A DNA stretch of 64,000 nt from Variovorax sp. IB41 (GTDB lineage Bacteria > Pseudomonadota > Gammaproteobacteria > Burkholderiales > Burkholderiaceae_C), in contig NZ_JAEFCB010000015.1 in NCBI RefSeq assembly GCF_016405905.1, positions 62,001 through 126,000 of the forward strand, written 5' to 3'. The notes under the pieces are model-generated. The model was not told where the DNA came from. It searched no databases and saw only the letters and a program-made list of their open reading frames with translations. Each line of letters opens with the position of its first letter. The stretch's first letter is position 1. Shown here piece after piece: positions 52,673-61,514 of the stretch. A program made the translations under genes and the position numbers.

Positions 52673-53419
52673 TTATAGCTTTTTTTTCAGCGCCGTCTCA
52701 TCGGCCTTGTCCAGGCGGCCGGCAGCGCGAGCGGCGTTGATCAGGTCGGGGCGCCGGGCGGCCGTCATGGCCAGCCGCTGGTCCCGGCGCCAGCGCTCGA
52801 TCTGCGCGTGGTGACCCGAGAGCAACGGTGCCGGAACGCCCTGCCCGTTCCACTGCTCGGGCCGGGTGTAGTGCGGGCAGTCGAGCAGGCCGTCGAGCGC
52901 GGGGTTGAAGCTGTCCTGAACGTGGCTGGCCTCGTCGCCGAGCACGCCGGGTTGCAGCCGCGCCACGGCGTCGAGCAGCGCCATGGCCGCGATCTCGCCG
53001 CCCGAAAGGACGAAGTCGCCCAGGCTGATCTGGTGGGTGACGCGCGCATCGATGAACCGCTGGTCGATGCCTTCGTAGCGGCCACAGACCAGCACCGCGC
53101 CCTCGCTGGCCGACCACTTCTCGACCGCCTCATGGCGCAGCGCCTCGCCGATGGGAGAAAACAGCACGATCGGCGCATCCGCCCCGCGCGCGGTCAGCGC
53201 CGCATCGAGGCAGGCCGAGAGCGGCTCGGCCATCATCACCATGCCGGGGCCGCCGCCGAAGGGCCGGTCGTCCACGCGCTTGTAGTTGCCCTGCGCGAAA
53301 TCGCGCGGATTCCAGAGCACGACCTCGACCTGCTTGGATTCGTAGGCGCGACGCGTCACGCCGCTGGCCATGAAGGGCGCGAACAGTTCGGGAAAGAGCG
53401 TGAGGACGTCGAAGCGCAT
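52673..53419 (-). CDS. trmD: tRNA (guanine-N1)-methyltransferase
   Basis: The predicted protein has 248 residues. It starts MRFDVLTLFPELF and carries the trefoil-knot motifs RYEGIDQR, SLGDFVLSGGE and the LLDCPHYTRPEQW segment. It methylates G37 of tRNAs using S-adenosylmethionine and prevents frameshifting. The start at 53419 matches the family; the open frame upstream overlaps rimM and is spurious. Confidence 0.97.
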   Translation of the reverse strand: MRFDVLTLFPELFAPFMASGVTRRAYESKQVEVVLWNPRDFAQGNYKRVDDRPFGGGPGMVMMAEPLSACLDAALTARGADAPIVLFSPIGEALRHEAVEKWSASEGAVLVCGRYEGIDQRFIDARVTHQISLGDFVLSGGEIAAMALLDAVARLQPGVLGDEASHVQDSFNPALDGLLDCPHYTRPEQWNGQGVPAPLLSGHHAQIERWRRDQRLAMTAARRPDLINAARAAGRLDKADETALKKKL

Positions 53420-53444
53420 GCGCGCAATGCCGGTATCGGCGGGA

Positions 53445-53999
53445 TCAGAAATCGGGTTGCCAGTCGACCGTGATGAGACGGCCATGCAGGTCGACCTTGT
53501 CGACGAAGACAGCGACGAAAGGCACCATCCGCTCGACGGCCTTGCCGTCTTCTTGAGCGGCAAGCACCAGCGTGGTCTGCGGGCCGGTGGCGAGCAGTTC
53601 ACGCACCGTGCCGAGCGCGACGCCTTCGCGGTTGACGACCGACAGGCCGATCAGGTCGACCCAGTAGTACTCGTCGTCGCCGGCCGTGGGAAAGCTGGAG
53701 CGCGGCACGAACACGCGCGCGCCGCGCAGGGCCTCGGCCGCATTGCGGTCAGGCACCTCTTCGGACGAGGCGACGATGCAGTCGGAATGTTCTTTGGCTT
53801 CGCGGATCGCGAGCCGGAAAGCGGCGTTCGCCGAGGCTCCGGGAGCCTGCAGGAACCAGCGCTTGGAAGAAAAAAGCGCCTCGGGCTGGGCGCTGTGGGG
53901 CAGGACCTTGAACCAGCCCTTGATGCCCCATGCATCGGCGATGCGTCCTACCTCGATCGCATCCGCCGGCAATTCGGCGGTTTCGAGTGCGGGCAACAT
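53445..53999 (-). CDS. rimM: Ribosome maturation factor RimM
   Basis: The predicted protein has 184 residues with the N-terminal RimM domain (IEVGRIADAWGIKGWFKV) and a C-terminal PRC-barrel (YYWVDLIGLSVVNREGVALG). It assists maturation of the 30S head with S19. It lies 16 bases after rpsP and 25 before trmD. Confidence 0.96.
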   Translation of the reverse strand: MLPALETAELPADAIEVGRIADAWGIKGWFKVLPHSAQPEALFSSKRWFLQAPGASANAAFRLAIREAKEHSDCIVASSEEVPDRNAAEALRGARVFVPRSSFPTAGDDEYYWVDLIGLSVVNREGVALGTVRELLATGPQTTLVLAAQEDGKAVERMVPFVAVFVDKVDLHGRLITVDWQPDF

Positions 54000-54015
54000 C
54001 GCCGTGCGTGACGGC

Positions 54016-54279
54016 TTAGGCTGCCGCCTTGGGGGCTGCGGCTGCAGCTTGCTTGATCAGGCGCAGGACCGTGGGCGAGGCTTGGGCGCCAACGCTCTTC
54101 CAGTAGGTCAGGCGATCCTGGGCAATGCGGATGCTTTCTTCGTTTTCCTTGGCGGTCGGGTTGTAGAAACCCAGGCGCTCGATGAAACGGCCATCGCGGC
54201 GAACGCGCTTGTCCGACACGACGATGTTGAAGAACGGACGGCCTTTGGAGCCGCCGCGGGAGAGTCGAATGACGACCAT
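54016..54279 (-). CDS. rpsP: 30S ribosomal protein S16
   Basis: The predicted protein has 87 residues and begins MVVIRLSRGGSKGRPFFNIV, the S16 signature. It is an early assembly protein of the 30S subunit. AAGGA precedes the ATG. It is the first gene of the operon; a strong promoter lies at 54400-54428. Confidence 0.98.
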   Translation of the reverse strand: MVVIRLSRGGSKGRPFFNIVVSDKRVRRDGRFIERLGFYNPTAKENEESIRIAQDRLTYWKSVGAQASPTVLRLIKQAAAAAPKAAA

Positions 54280-54399
54280 GATTTATCCTTGGGTGGTCAG
54301 CGAGCCAGTTGGATGAGAAAGAGGCCCGCTCACAATGTTCTTCCAGCGTCGAGACACGCGACATGGCCACCCGGCCAGCGACACGCTGAAAAGCCTGCG

Positions 54400-54428
54400 A
54401 TTATAGCCCGCTACGCGTTTTCTCCGAA
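54400..54428 (-). promoter_or_regulatory. Sigma-70 promoter of the rpsP operon
   Basis: On the minus strand a perfect TATAAT (54405-54400) lies 17 bases after TTCGGA (54428-54423). The leader to rpsP is about 115 bases, which leaves room for feedback control. Confidence 0.75.
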
Positions 54429-54459
54429 TTTTCGGCCCCGCGCCGTCTCTTTTTCACCC

Positions 54460-54984
54460 ATGACCCTCTCCATCCGCCCCAGCCGCGACGACGACGTCGC
54501 GGCCATCACGGCCATCTATGCCCACCACGTGCTGCGCGGCACGGGCACCTTCGAGACCGAGGCGCCCTCGGCCGCCGACATGGCCGCGCGCCGCGCCGAC
54601 GTGCTGGGCAAGAACCTGCCCTACCTGGTCGCCGAGGAAGACGGCCAGGTGCTGGGTTTTGCCTACTGCAACTGGTTCAAGCCGCGCCCGGCCTACCGCT
54701 TCTCCGCGGAAGACTCGATCTACATGGCCGAGTCAGCACGCGGCAAGGGTCTGGGCGCCAAGCTGCTGTCCGCGCTCTCGCAGGCCGCCGAAGCCGTCGG
54801 CGTGCGCAAGCTGATCGCGGTGATCGGCGACTCGGCCAACGCCGGCTCCGTCGGCGTGCACCGCACCCAGGGCTTCACGCACGTGGGCGTGCTGAAGGAC
54901 TGCGGCTGGAAATTCGGCGAATGGCGCGACGTGGTCCTGATGGAAAAGGTGCTCGGCGAAGGCAGCACGACAAAACCCGAATGA
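54460..54984 (+). CDS. GNAT family N-acetyltransferase (phosphinothricin acetyltransferase-like)
   Basis: The predicted protein has 174 residues. It has the GNAT fold with the acetyl-CoA loop SARGKGLGAKLL and the group-specific SRDDDVAAITAIYAHHV opening and GTFETEAPS segment of PAT-like enzymes. These acetylate phosphinothricin, methionine sulfone or similar amines; the natural substrate is unknown. The start at 54460 fits the family N-terminus. It overlaps the TM2 gene by four bases. Confidence 0.9.
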   Translation: MTLSIRPSRDDDVAAITAIYAHHVLRGTGTFETEAPSAADMAARRADVLGKNLPYLVAEEDGQVLGFAYCNWFKPRPAYRFSAEDSIYMAESARGKGLGAKLLSALSQAAEAVGVRKLIAVIGDSANAGSVGVHRTQGFTHVGVLKDCGWKFGEWRDVVLMEKVLGEGSTTKPE

Positions 54985-55427
54985 AAAACAAAACTACCGC
55001 AGCGTGGCTCTCCTTCCTCGGTGGCCCCCTGGGCCTGCACCGCTTCTACCTGCGCGGCATGGGCGATTTGCTGGGCTGGCTGCTGCCCATTCCGACGGCG
55101 CTTGGCATTTATGGCATCGAGCGCGTGCGCATGTACGGCGTGGACGACGGCCTGAGCTGGGCGCTGATTCCGCTGCTGGGTTTCACCATCGCAGGCTGCG
55201 CGCTCACAGCCATCGTCTACGGCCTGATGGCGCCCGAGAAGTGGAATGCCCGCTTCAACACCAGCGCCCCTGAAGACGCCGCGCCGGGCCAGACGAACTG
55301 GTTCACGATCGGCGCCGTGGTGCTGTCGCTCTTCTTCGGCAGCACGATCCTGATGGCCAGCATCGTGTTCAGCTTTCAGCGTTACTTCGAGCACCAGATC
55401 GAAGAAGGCCGAAAGATTTCGCAGTAG
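54981..55427 (+). CDS. TM2 domain-containing membrane protein
   Basis: The predicted protein has 148 residues. The TM2 motif GGPLGLHRFYLRG follows the first helix, and three to four membrane helices are visible. The function of bacterial TM2 proteins is unknown. The ATG overlaps the GNAT stop (ATGA). It ends seven bases before the converging phosphate transporter gene. Confidence 0.85.
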   Translation: MKNKTTAAWLSFLGGPLGLHRFYLRGMGDLLGWLLPIPTALGIYGIERVRMYGVDDGLSWALIPLLGFTIAGCALTAIVYGLMAPEKWNARFNTSAPEDAAPGQTNWFTIGAVVLSLFFGSTILMASIVFSFQRYFEHQIEEGRKISQ

Positions 55428-55434
55428 CCGCCGG

Positions 55435-56445
55435 TCAGAACAGCTGGATGCTGAGCCAATAGGCCATCGCGGCCACGAAGGCCGAGGCCGGGATCGTGAA
55501 GATCCACGCCCACACGATGTTCCCCGCCACGCCCCAACGCACCGCGCTCGCGCGCTGCGTGGAGCCCACGCCGACGATGGCGCCGGTGATGGTGTGGGTG
55601 GTCGACACCGGAATGCCCAGCGCCGTCGCCAGGAACAGCGTCAGCGCGCCGCCGGTCTCGGCGCAGAAGCCGCCCACGGGCTTCAACTTGGTGATCTTCT
55701 GGCCCATCGTCTTGACGATGCGCCAGCCGCCGAACATGGTGCCCAGCGCGATGGCGGTGTAGCAGCTCACGATGACCCAGGTGGGCGGCGCCGCGTCGCC
55801 GGACGACGCGTAGCCGGTCGCGATCAACAGCATCCAGATGATGCCGATGGTCTTTTGCGCGTCGTTGCCGCCGTGGCCCAGGCTGTAGGCGCCGGCGGAT
55901 ACGAGCTGCAGCCGCCTGAACCACCTGTCCACCCGCGAGGGCGTGGCGCGCCGGAAGCCCCAGGCCACCGCGATCATCATCATCGAGCCCAGGAGAAAGC
56001 CCAGGAGCGGCGACACGAAGATGAACGCCACCGTCTTCCAGATGCCCGAGGCGACCAGGCCCGTGGTGCCGGTCTTGGCGATCACCGCGCCCACGATGCC
56101 GCCGATCAGCGCGTGCGACGAGCTGCTCGGAATGCCGTAGTACCAGGTCACCAGGTTCCAGCTGATGGCGCCAATCAGCGCGCCGAACACCACGTGCACG
56201 TCGACCACACCGGGCTGGGCGATGCCCTTGCCCACCGTGGCCGCCACGCTCAGGTGGAAGATGAAGATCGCGATCAGGTTGAAGAAGGCCGCGAACACCA
56301 CGGCCTGCCCCGGCTTGAGAACCCCGGTGGAGACCACCGTCGCGATCGAATTGGCGGCGTCGTGGAACCCGTTCATGAAGTCGAACAGGATCGCGAGCAC
56401 GACCAGCACTATCACCACCCAGAGGGCGACCTGAACCGTTGCCAT
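55435..56445 (-). CDS. pit: Inorganic phosphate transporter, PiT family
   Basis: The predicted protein has 336 residues with about ten membrane helices. The duplicated PiT signature is present: GFHDAANSIATVV near the N-terminus and LGHGGNDAQKTIGI in the second half. It imports phosphate, probably as a metal-phosphate complex, using the proton gradient. It lies 14 bases after the DUF47 gene, its usual partner. Confidence 0.95.
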   Translation of the reverse strand: MATVQVALWVVIVLVVLAILFDFMNGFHDAANSIATVVSTGVLKPGQAVVFAAFFNLIAIFIFHLSVAATVGKGIAQPGVVDVHVVFGALIGAISWNLVTWYYGIPSSSSHALIGGIVGAVIAKTGTTGLVASGIWKTVAFIFVSPLLGFLLGSMMMIAVAWGFRRATPSRVDRWFRRLQLVSAGAYSLGHGGNDAQKTIGIIWMLLIATGYASSGDAAPPTWVIVSCYTAIALGTMFGGWRIVKTMGQKITKLKPVGGFCAETGGALTLFLATALGIPVSTTHTITGAIVGVGSTQRASAVRWGVAGNIVWAWIFTIPASAFVAAMAYWLSIQLF

Positions 56446-56459
56446 CGGTTGCTACCCGC

Positions 56460-57104
56460 TCAGGAATTCTCGAGGACGATGCCCTCGATCACGTTGGCCA
56501 CGTCCTCGCACTTGTCGGTGATCGTCTCCAGGAGCTCGTAGATCGCCTTGAGCTTGATCACCTCGCGCACATCGGGCTCCTCGCGGAACAGCTTGCTCAT
56601 GGCGCTGCGCATCACGCGGTCGGCGTCCGATTCGAGGCGGTCGATTTCCTCGCAGGTCTTGAGCACGGCCTCGGCCACGGCCGGATCGGCGATCTTGCCG
56701 AGGAACTTGACGGCGTCCTTCAGGCGGTCGCAGCACTTCACGCTCAGGGCCGTCAGGCGCACGATCTCGTCGGTCATGTGGCGCACGTCGTACAGCGCCA
56801 TCGTCTCGGCCGAGTCCTGGATCAGGTCGGCCACATCGTCCATCGTGTTGATGAGCTTGTGGATCTGCTCGCGGTCGATGGGCGTGATGAAGGTCTTGTG
56901 GATCAGCCGGTTGACGTCGTGCGTCACGCGGTCGGCCGCGCGCTCGGCGTTGTCGACGTCGCGGTTGTACTGCTCCCGCAGGTGCACGTCGCTGTAGTTG
57001 GCAACGAGTTGCTCGAAAGCCCTCGCCGCCTCCACGATGCGCTCGGCGTGCTGGTTGAACATCTCGAAGAAATTGCCCTCGCGGGGCAGCAGCTTGCCGA
57101 ACAT
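56460..57104 (-). CDS. DUF47 family protein (Pit accessory, PhoU-like)
   Basis: The predicted protein has 214 residues, almost all helical, with the PhoU-like fold of DUF47. The opening MFGKLLPREGNFFEMF is typical. AGGAG lies five bases before the ATG at 57104, deciding the start. It is the upstream partner of pit and probably tunes low-affinity phosphate uptake. Confidence 0.93.
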   Translation of the reverse strand: MFGKLLPREGNFFEMFNQHAERIVEAARAFEQLVANYSDVHLREQYNRDVDNAERAADRVTHDVNRLIHKTFITPIDREQIHKLINTMDDVADLIQDSAETMALYDVRHMTDEIVRLTALSVKCCDRLKDAVKFLGKIADPAVAEAVLKTCEEIDRLESDADRVMRSAMSKLFREEPDVREVIKLKAIYELLETITDKCEDVANVIEGIVLENS

Positions 57105-57286
57105 GGAAACTCCTGGGGTGTGCCAACCACAACTGGATGACACCTTCATGAAAAACCGGCGAAGTTTAACGGGCGCGGCGATTGTGTCCGGCCCGGCGCG
57201 CTTTTCGGGGCCGCTGAATGGCGGAAATCAGTCCGCGAGCCCCGACACGGCGCAAGGCCAAGCGCGCCCCTTGCCGCGCGGCTCTT

Positions 57287-57946
57287 TCAGACGATGCGCT
57301 TGACCACCTGGCCCGTGACGCGTGCCAGCGCCGCGCGCGGCACCTTGTCGGGGGCGATCTCGGCGAGCGGCTTCAGCACGAAGGCGCGCTCGCGCATGCG
57401 GGGATGCGGCAGGGTCAGCGTGGGCGTGTCGATCACCGAGTTGCCGTGCATCAGCAGATCGAGGTCGAGCGTGCGCGGCGCATTGGGAAACGGCCTTTCG
57501 CGGCCGGCCTGCGTCTCCAGGCGCTGCAATGCCACGAGAAACTGCTCGGCATCCAGCCCGGTGCGCACGGCCACCACGGCGTTGACGAAATCGGGGCCTT
57601 CGGCATCCACCGGCTCGCTGCGATAGAGCGACGAACGGGCGGTCACCGTGGTGCGCTGCAGCGCGCCGATGGCAGCCATGGCGGCCTTCACGGAGGCCTC
57701 GGCATCGCCCAGGTTGGCGCCGATGGCGACGAAGGCCTGCACGGTCGGGTAGTCCTCGCGCGGGCCGCGGGGGCGGCTCGTGGGGGCACGGGCGGGCGCA
57801 CGGCGTGCGGGCGAACCGCTGGGCGGCCCTTTTCTGGCGCCGGCCGGCGCGGGCCTGGCACCGCCCGCGCGCGGCGGTGCGGCCTTGGCCTTGTCACTGG
57901 ACCTGGGGGGCTTCTTGCCGTCCTTCGGCTGGTCGGACGCGCTCAT
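57287..57946 (-). CDS. folK: 2-amino-4-hydroxy-6-hydroxymethyldihydropteridine pyrophosphokinase
   Basis: The predicted protein has 219 residues. The HPPK domain begins near residue 68 (AFVAIGANLGDAEASV) and includes the RPFPNAPRTLDLDLLMHG active-site strand and LPHPRMRERAFVLKPLAEI. It transfers pyrophosphate in folate synthesis. The first 65 residues are a low-complexity Lys/Arg/Pro/Ala extension unlike the compact 160-residue homologues. The ATG overlaps the pcnB stop by four bases. Confidence 0.93.
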   Translation of the reverse strand: MSASDQPKDGKKPPRSSDKAKAAPPRAGGARPAPAGARKGPPSGSPARRAPARAPTSRPRGPREDYPTVQAFVAIGANLGDAEASVKAAMAAIGALQRTTVTARSSLYRSEPVDAEGPDFVNAVVAVRTGLDAEQFLVALQRLETQAGRERPFPNAPRTLDLDLLMHGNSVIDTPTLTLPHPRMRERAFVLKPLAEIAPDKVPRAALARVTGQVVKRIV

Positions 57947-59586
57947 GCGCCCTCGGCGCTCCCGCCGCCCTCATCACCACCGCCACCACCGGTGCGGGGC
58001 TTGCGGCGGCGCCGGCGCTTGCGCGCCGCGGGCGCCTCGCCATCGGGCGGCACGGCACCGGCCTCGACTTCGACTTCCTCGTCCTGCTCCGAATCCTCGG
58101 CCTGCTGGGCCGGGGCCTCGCCATGACGCTGCCGGCCGCCCGGCTCGCTGCGGGGCTTCGGCGGCGGGGGCGTCTCGCGCACCCGCACGCGCTGACGGGT
58201 CTTCTGCTCGTCGCGCACCTGCTCGAGCAGGTCCTGGCGGCGCACGTCGTCGGCGGTGCTGAATTCCTGCCACCACTCGGCAATCGCCTCATTGACTTCG
58301 CCCACATCGGCGCGCAGCCGCATGAAGTCGAAGGCCGCGCGAAAGCGCGCCTGCTCGACCAGGCTGTAGGGCGTGGAGCCGGTCCGCTTGTCGAAGCGCG
58401 GCTGCATCATCCAGATCTCGCGCATGTCGGCGGCCAGCTTGCCGCGGCCCGACACGTCGCCGATGCGCGAATTGAACACGTCGTCGATCGCGTCCTGCAG
58501 CGCCGGGAACGGCGGCTGCGGGCGCTGGCCGTGGCGGCCTTCCTGGCGCTGGGCCCAGCCGTCGCGCACGTCGGCCCACAGCACGCAGGCCAGGAGGAAA
58601 CTGGGCGCCACGGGCTTGCCTTCGCCCACGCGGCGGTCGGTGTCCTGCAGGGCCGCTTTCACGAACGGCTGGTCGGCGCGCTCGACCACCACGTCCAGCA
58701 GCGGATAGATGCCGGTGGCCAGCCCGAGCTTGCGCAGCTGCTCGATCGTGGCGATGGCATGGCCCGTCTGCAGCAGCTTGAGCATCTCGTCGAACATGCG
58801 GCTTTGCGGCACGTCGGCCAAAAGCTTGCTCGACTCGATCAGCGGCGCGGCCGTCTTGGCTTCCATCTTGAAGCCCAGCGCCGCGAGCTTGGCCGAGAAG
58901 CGGATCGCGCGAATGATGCGCACCGGGTCTTCGCGGTAGCGCGTGACCGGGTCGCCGATCATGCGCAGCGTGAGCTTCTGGGCGTCCTTGATGCCGTTGT
59001 GATAGTCCACCACCACCTGGTTGGCCGGGTCGTAGTACATGGCGTTGACGGTGAAGTCGCGGCGCGCCGCGTCTTCCTCCTGCGGACCCCAGACGTTGTC
59101 GCGCAGCACGCGGCCGCTGGCGTCCACGGCGTGCTTCATGCTCGCGAGCTCGCCCTTGCTGGTGCGCTCGTTGCCGGCCACCTGCTCGGCGGCGGCGCTG
59201 TCCATGTAGGCGCGGAAGGTCGAGACCTCGATCACTTCATGTTCGCGGCCCCGGCCGTACACCACGTGCACGATGCGAAAGCGCCGCCCGATGATGAAGG
59301 CGCGGCGGAACAGCGACTTGACCTGCTCGGGCGTGGCGTTGGTGGCCACGTCGAAGTCCTTGGGGCGCAGGCCCAGCAGCAGGTCGCGCACCGCGCCGCC
59401 CACCACGTACGCCTCGTAGCCCGCCTGCTGGAGCGTGGTGACCACGTTCTTGGCGCGTTCGTCGACCAGGGCCGGATCGATCTTGTGAACCTCTGCCGGC
59501 ACCTCCTGGCGCTTGCCGAAGCGGCTCTTGCCCTGTGTGCCGCCGGCGGATTTGCCCAGCAGCTTGTCGATGAATGTCTTGATCAT
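57943..59586 (-). CDS. pcnB: Poly(A) polymerase
   Basis: The predicted protein has 547 residues. The nucleotidyltransferase motif GGAVRDLLLG, then KDFDVATNA with the catalytic Asp pair, is followed by RRFRIVHV and the helical RNA-binding part. The basic tail (KRRRRRKPRTGGGG) and length fit PcnB rather than a CCA-adding enzyme. It polyadenylates RNA to promote decay. The last 90 residues are Pro/Glu/Arg-rich and low in complexity. It lies 18 bases after hda. Confidence 0.93.
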   Translation of the reverse strand: MIKTFIDKLLGKSAGGTQGKSRFGKRQEVPAEVHKIDPALVDERAKNVVTTLQQAGYEAYVVGGAVRDLLLGLRPKDFDVATNATPEQVKSLFRRAFIIGRRFRIVHVVYGRGREHEVIEVSTFRAYMDSAAAEQVAGNERTSKGELASMKHAVDASGRVLRDNVWGPQEEDAARRDFTVNAMYYDPANQVVVDYHNGIKDAQKLTLRMIGDPVTRYREDPVRIIRAIRFSAKLAALGFKMEAKTAAPLIESSKLLADVPQSRMFDEMLKLLQTGHAIATIEQLRKLGLATGIYPLLDVVVERADQPFVKAALQDTDRRVGEGKPVAPSFLLACVLWADVRDGWAQRQEGRHGQRPQPPFPALQDAIDDVFNSRIGDVSGRGKLAADMREIWMMQPRFDKRTGSTPYSLVEQARFRAAFDFMRLRADVGEVNEAIAEWWQEFSTADDVRRQDLLEQVRDEQKTRQRVRVRETPPPPKPRSEPGGRQRHGEAPAQQAEDSEQDEEVEVEAGAVPPDGEAPAARKRRRRRKPRTGGGGGDEGGGSAEGA

Positions 59587-59604
59587 TGGTTGTGAAAGCT
59601 CTTC

Positions 59605-60306
59605 TTATTCGTTTTCGAGCATGGATCGGATGAGCGGGATGGTGATCGCGCGTTGTGTCTGGAGCGCGTAGCCGTCGAGCTGCGTGAGCAGTTCCATCAG
59701 GCTTCCGAGGTCGCGGCTGAAGCGGTGCAGCATGAAGTCGAGCACGTCGTCCGACAGCATCACGCCGCGCGCATCGGCCGCCTGGCGCAGCACCGCGCGG
59801 CGCTCGGTTTCGCTCAGCACATGCAGGTGGAAGACGTGGCCCCAGCCCAGGCGGGTGCGAAGGTCTTCCCGCAGCGGCAGGTCGGCCGGCGGCAGCGCGC
59901 CGGCGGCGACCACGCCGCGCTGCAGCGTCTGGGCGTTGACGAACCAGTTGAAGGCCGCGTGCTGCTGCACGGCGGTGTAGAGGTGCACGTCATCGAGCAG
60001 CACGGCGCCCCAGCGCTCGTCGAACTCGGGCGGCTCCAGGAGGCCCGCGTGCAGCCAGCCCACGCTGGCGCCCTGCTCGCGCAGTGCGACGCGCACCGAT
60101 TCGAGCAGATGGGTCTTGCCACTGCCGCCTTCGCCCCACAGATAGGTAGGCACCGGCGAGTGCAGCGCAGGGCTGCCGGCGCTGCCCACCCACACTTGCA
60201 GGTGGCGCAGCGCCGCCTCGTTGGGGCCGGCAAAAAAGGCGTCGAAGCTGGGGCCCGTCGCAATGCCGATATCGAGCGCGAGCTGTTTCATCCCGGGAAG
60301 GTTCAT
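59605..60306 (-). CDS. hda: DnaA regulatory inactivator Hda
   Basis: The predicted protein has 233 residues (228 if the ATG at 60291, MKQLALDIG, is used). It resembles the DnaA AAA+ domain: FFAGPNEAAL, Walker A GEGGSGKTHL, Walker B VLLDDVHLY, sensor 2 region near FSRDLGSLMELL. With the sliding clamp it promotes ATP hydrolysis by DnaA after initiation; the N-terminal QLALDI matches the clamp-binding motif. No clear ribosome-binding site decides between starts. It is divergent from purM. Confidence 0.92.
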   Translation of the reverse strand: MNLPGMKQLALDIGIATGPSFDAFFAGPNEAALRHLQVWVGSAGSPALHSPVPTYLWGEGGSGKTHLLESVRVALREQGASVGWLHAGLLEPPEFDERWGAVLLDDVHLYTAVQQHAAFNWFVNAQTLQRGVVAAGALPPADLPLREDLRTRLGWGHVFHLHVLSETERRAVLRQAADARGVMLSDDVLDFMLHRFSRDLGSLMELLTQLDGYALQTQRAITIPLIRSMLENE

Positions 60307-60424
60307 GGAGGGGGCCGCTGGGGCCCTTAAAATCAACAGGAATTCTATCGGCCCGGCCGCTGCGGTTGCCGGCGCCTCTACCACCCCGCCTCTTGTGGGC
60401 TCTCTTGTTGGCTTTCGCACACCC

Positions 60425-61465
60425 ATGACTTCCCCTACGCCCACCCCGCTCAGCTACAAGGATGCCGGTGTCGATATCGATGCCGGCGACGCGCTGGTCG
60501 ACCGCATCAAGCCCCTGGCCAAGAAGACCATGCGCGAGGGCGTGCTGGCCGGCATCGGCGGTTTCGGCGCCCTGTTCGAGGTGCCCAAGCGCTACAAGGA
60601 GCCGGTGCTGGTGAGCGGCACCGACGGCGTGGGCACCAAGCTCAAGCTGGCCTTCGAGTGGAACATGCACGACACCGTGGGCATCGACCTGGTGGCCATG
60701 AGCGTCAACGACGTGCTGGTGCAGGGCGCCGAGCCCCTCTTCTTCCTGGATTACTTCGCCTGCGGCAAGCTGGACGTGGACACGGCCGCCGCGGTGGTCG
60801 GCGGCATCGCCCGCGGCTGCGAGCTCTCGGGCTGCGCGCTCATCGGCGGCGAAACCGCCGAAATGCCCGGCATGTACCCGGCCGGCGAGTACGACCTGGC
60901 GGGCTTCGCGGTCGGCGCGGTCGAAAAATCGAAGATCCTTACCGGCCAGGACTTGAAGCCCGGCGACGTGGTGCTGGGCCTCGCCTCGGCCGGCGTGCAT
61001 TCCAACGGTTTCAGCCTGGTGCGCAAGGTGATCGAGCGCGCAGGCGCCGAGCTCCCCGCCACGCTCGACGGCAAGCCCTTCCGCGAAGCCGTGATGGAGC
61101 CCACCCACCTCTACGTGAAGCCGGTGCTCCAGGCGCTGGCCAAGCACCCGATCAAGGCGCTCGCCCACATCACCGGCGGCGGCCTGCTGGAGAACATTCC
61201 GCGCGTGCTGCCCGAAGGCACCGCAGCGCACCTGAAGAAGGGCAGCTGGCCGCAGACCGAGCTCTTCGCCTGGCTGCAGAAGGTCGCGGGCATCGACGAC
61301 ATCGAGATGAACCGCACCTTCAACAACGGCATCGGCATGGTCGTGGTCATCGACGCGGCCGAAGCCGCCGCCTGCGCCGCCACGCTGCGCGCCTCGGGCG
61401 AGCAGGTGCACGAGATCGGCGTCATCGCCGAGCGCGGCGAAGGCGCCGCGGTGGTCGTGGGCTGA
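60425..61465 (+). CDS. purM: Phosphoribosylformylglycinamidine cyclo-ligase
   Basis: The predicted protein has 346 residues. The PurM opening LSYKDAGVDIDAGDALV, the ATP site SGTDGVGTKLKLA, GAEPLFFLDYFACGKL and GGETAEMPGMY are all present. It makes aminoimidazole ribotide in purine synthesis. The frame is open upstream to 60221, opposite hda, but the family start is 60425. No Shine-Dalgarno sequence is obvious. Confidence 0.97.
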   Translation: MTSPTPTPLSYKDAGVDIDAGDALVDRIKPLAKKTMREGVLAGIGGFGALFEVPKRYKEPVLVSGTDGVGTKLKLAFEWNMHDTVGIDLVAMSVNDVLVQGAEPLFFLDYFACGKLDVDTAAAVVGGIARGCELSGCALIGGETAEMPGMYPAGEYDLAGFAVGAVEKSKILTGQDLKPGDVVLGLASAGVHSNGFSLVRKVIERAGAELPATLDGKPFREAVMEPTHLYVKPVLQALAKHPIKALAHITGGGLLENIPRVLPEGTAAHLKKGSWPQTELFAWLQKVAGIDDIEMNRTFNNGIGMVVVIDAAEAAACAATLRASGEQVHEIGVIAERGEGAAVVVG

Positions 61466-61514
61466 TCGCCCCAGGCTCCGCACTCGCTCCCGAGCAGCCG
61501 CACCCGCATCCCGG

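Noticed and set aside
57126..57143. Pho-box-like repeat before the DUF47-pit unit
   Set aside because: Only the first half fits the consensus, and it lies too close to the start codon to work as an activator site.
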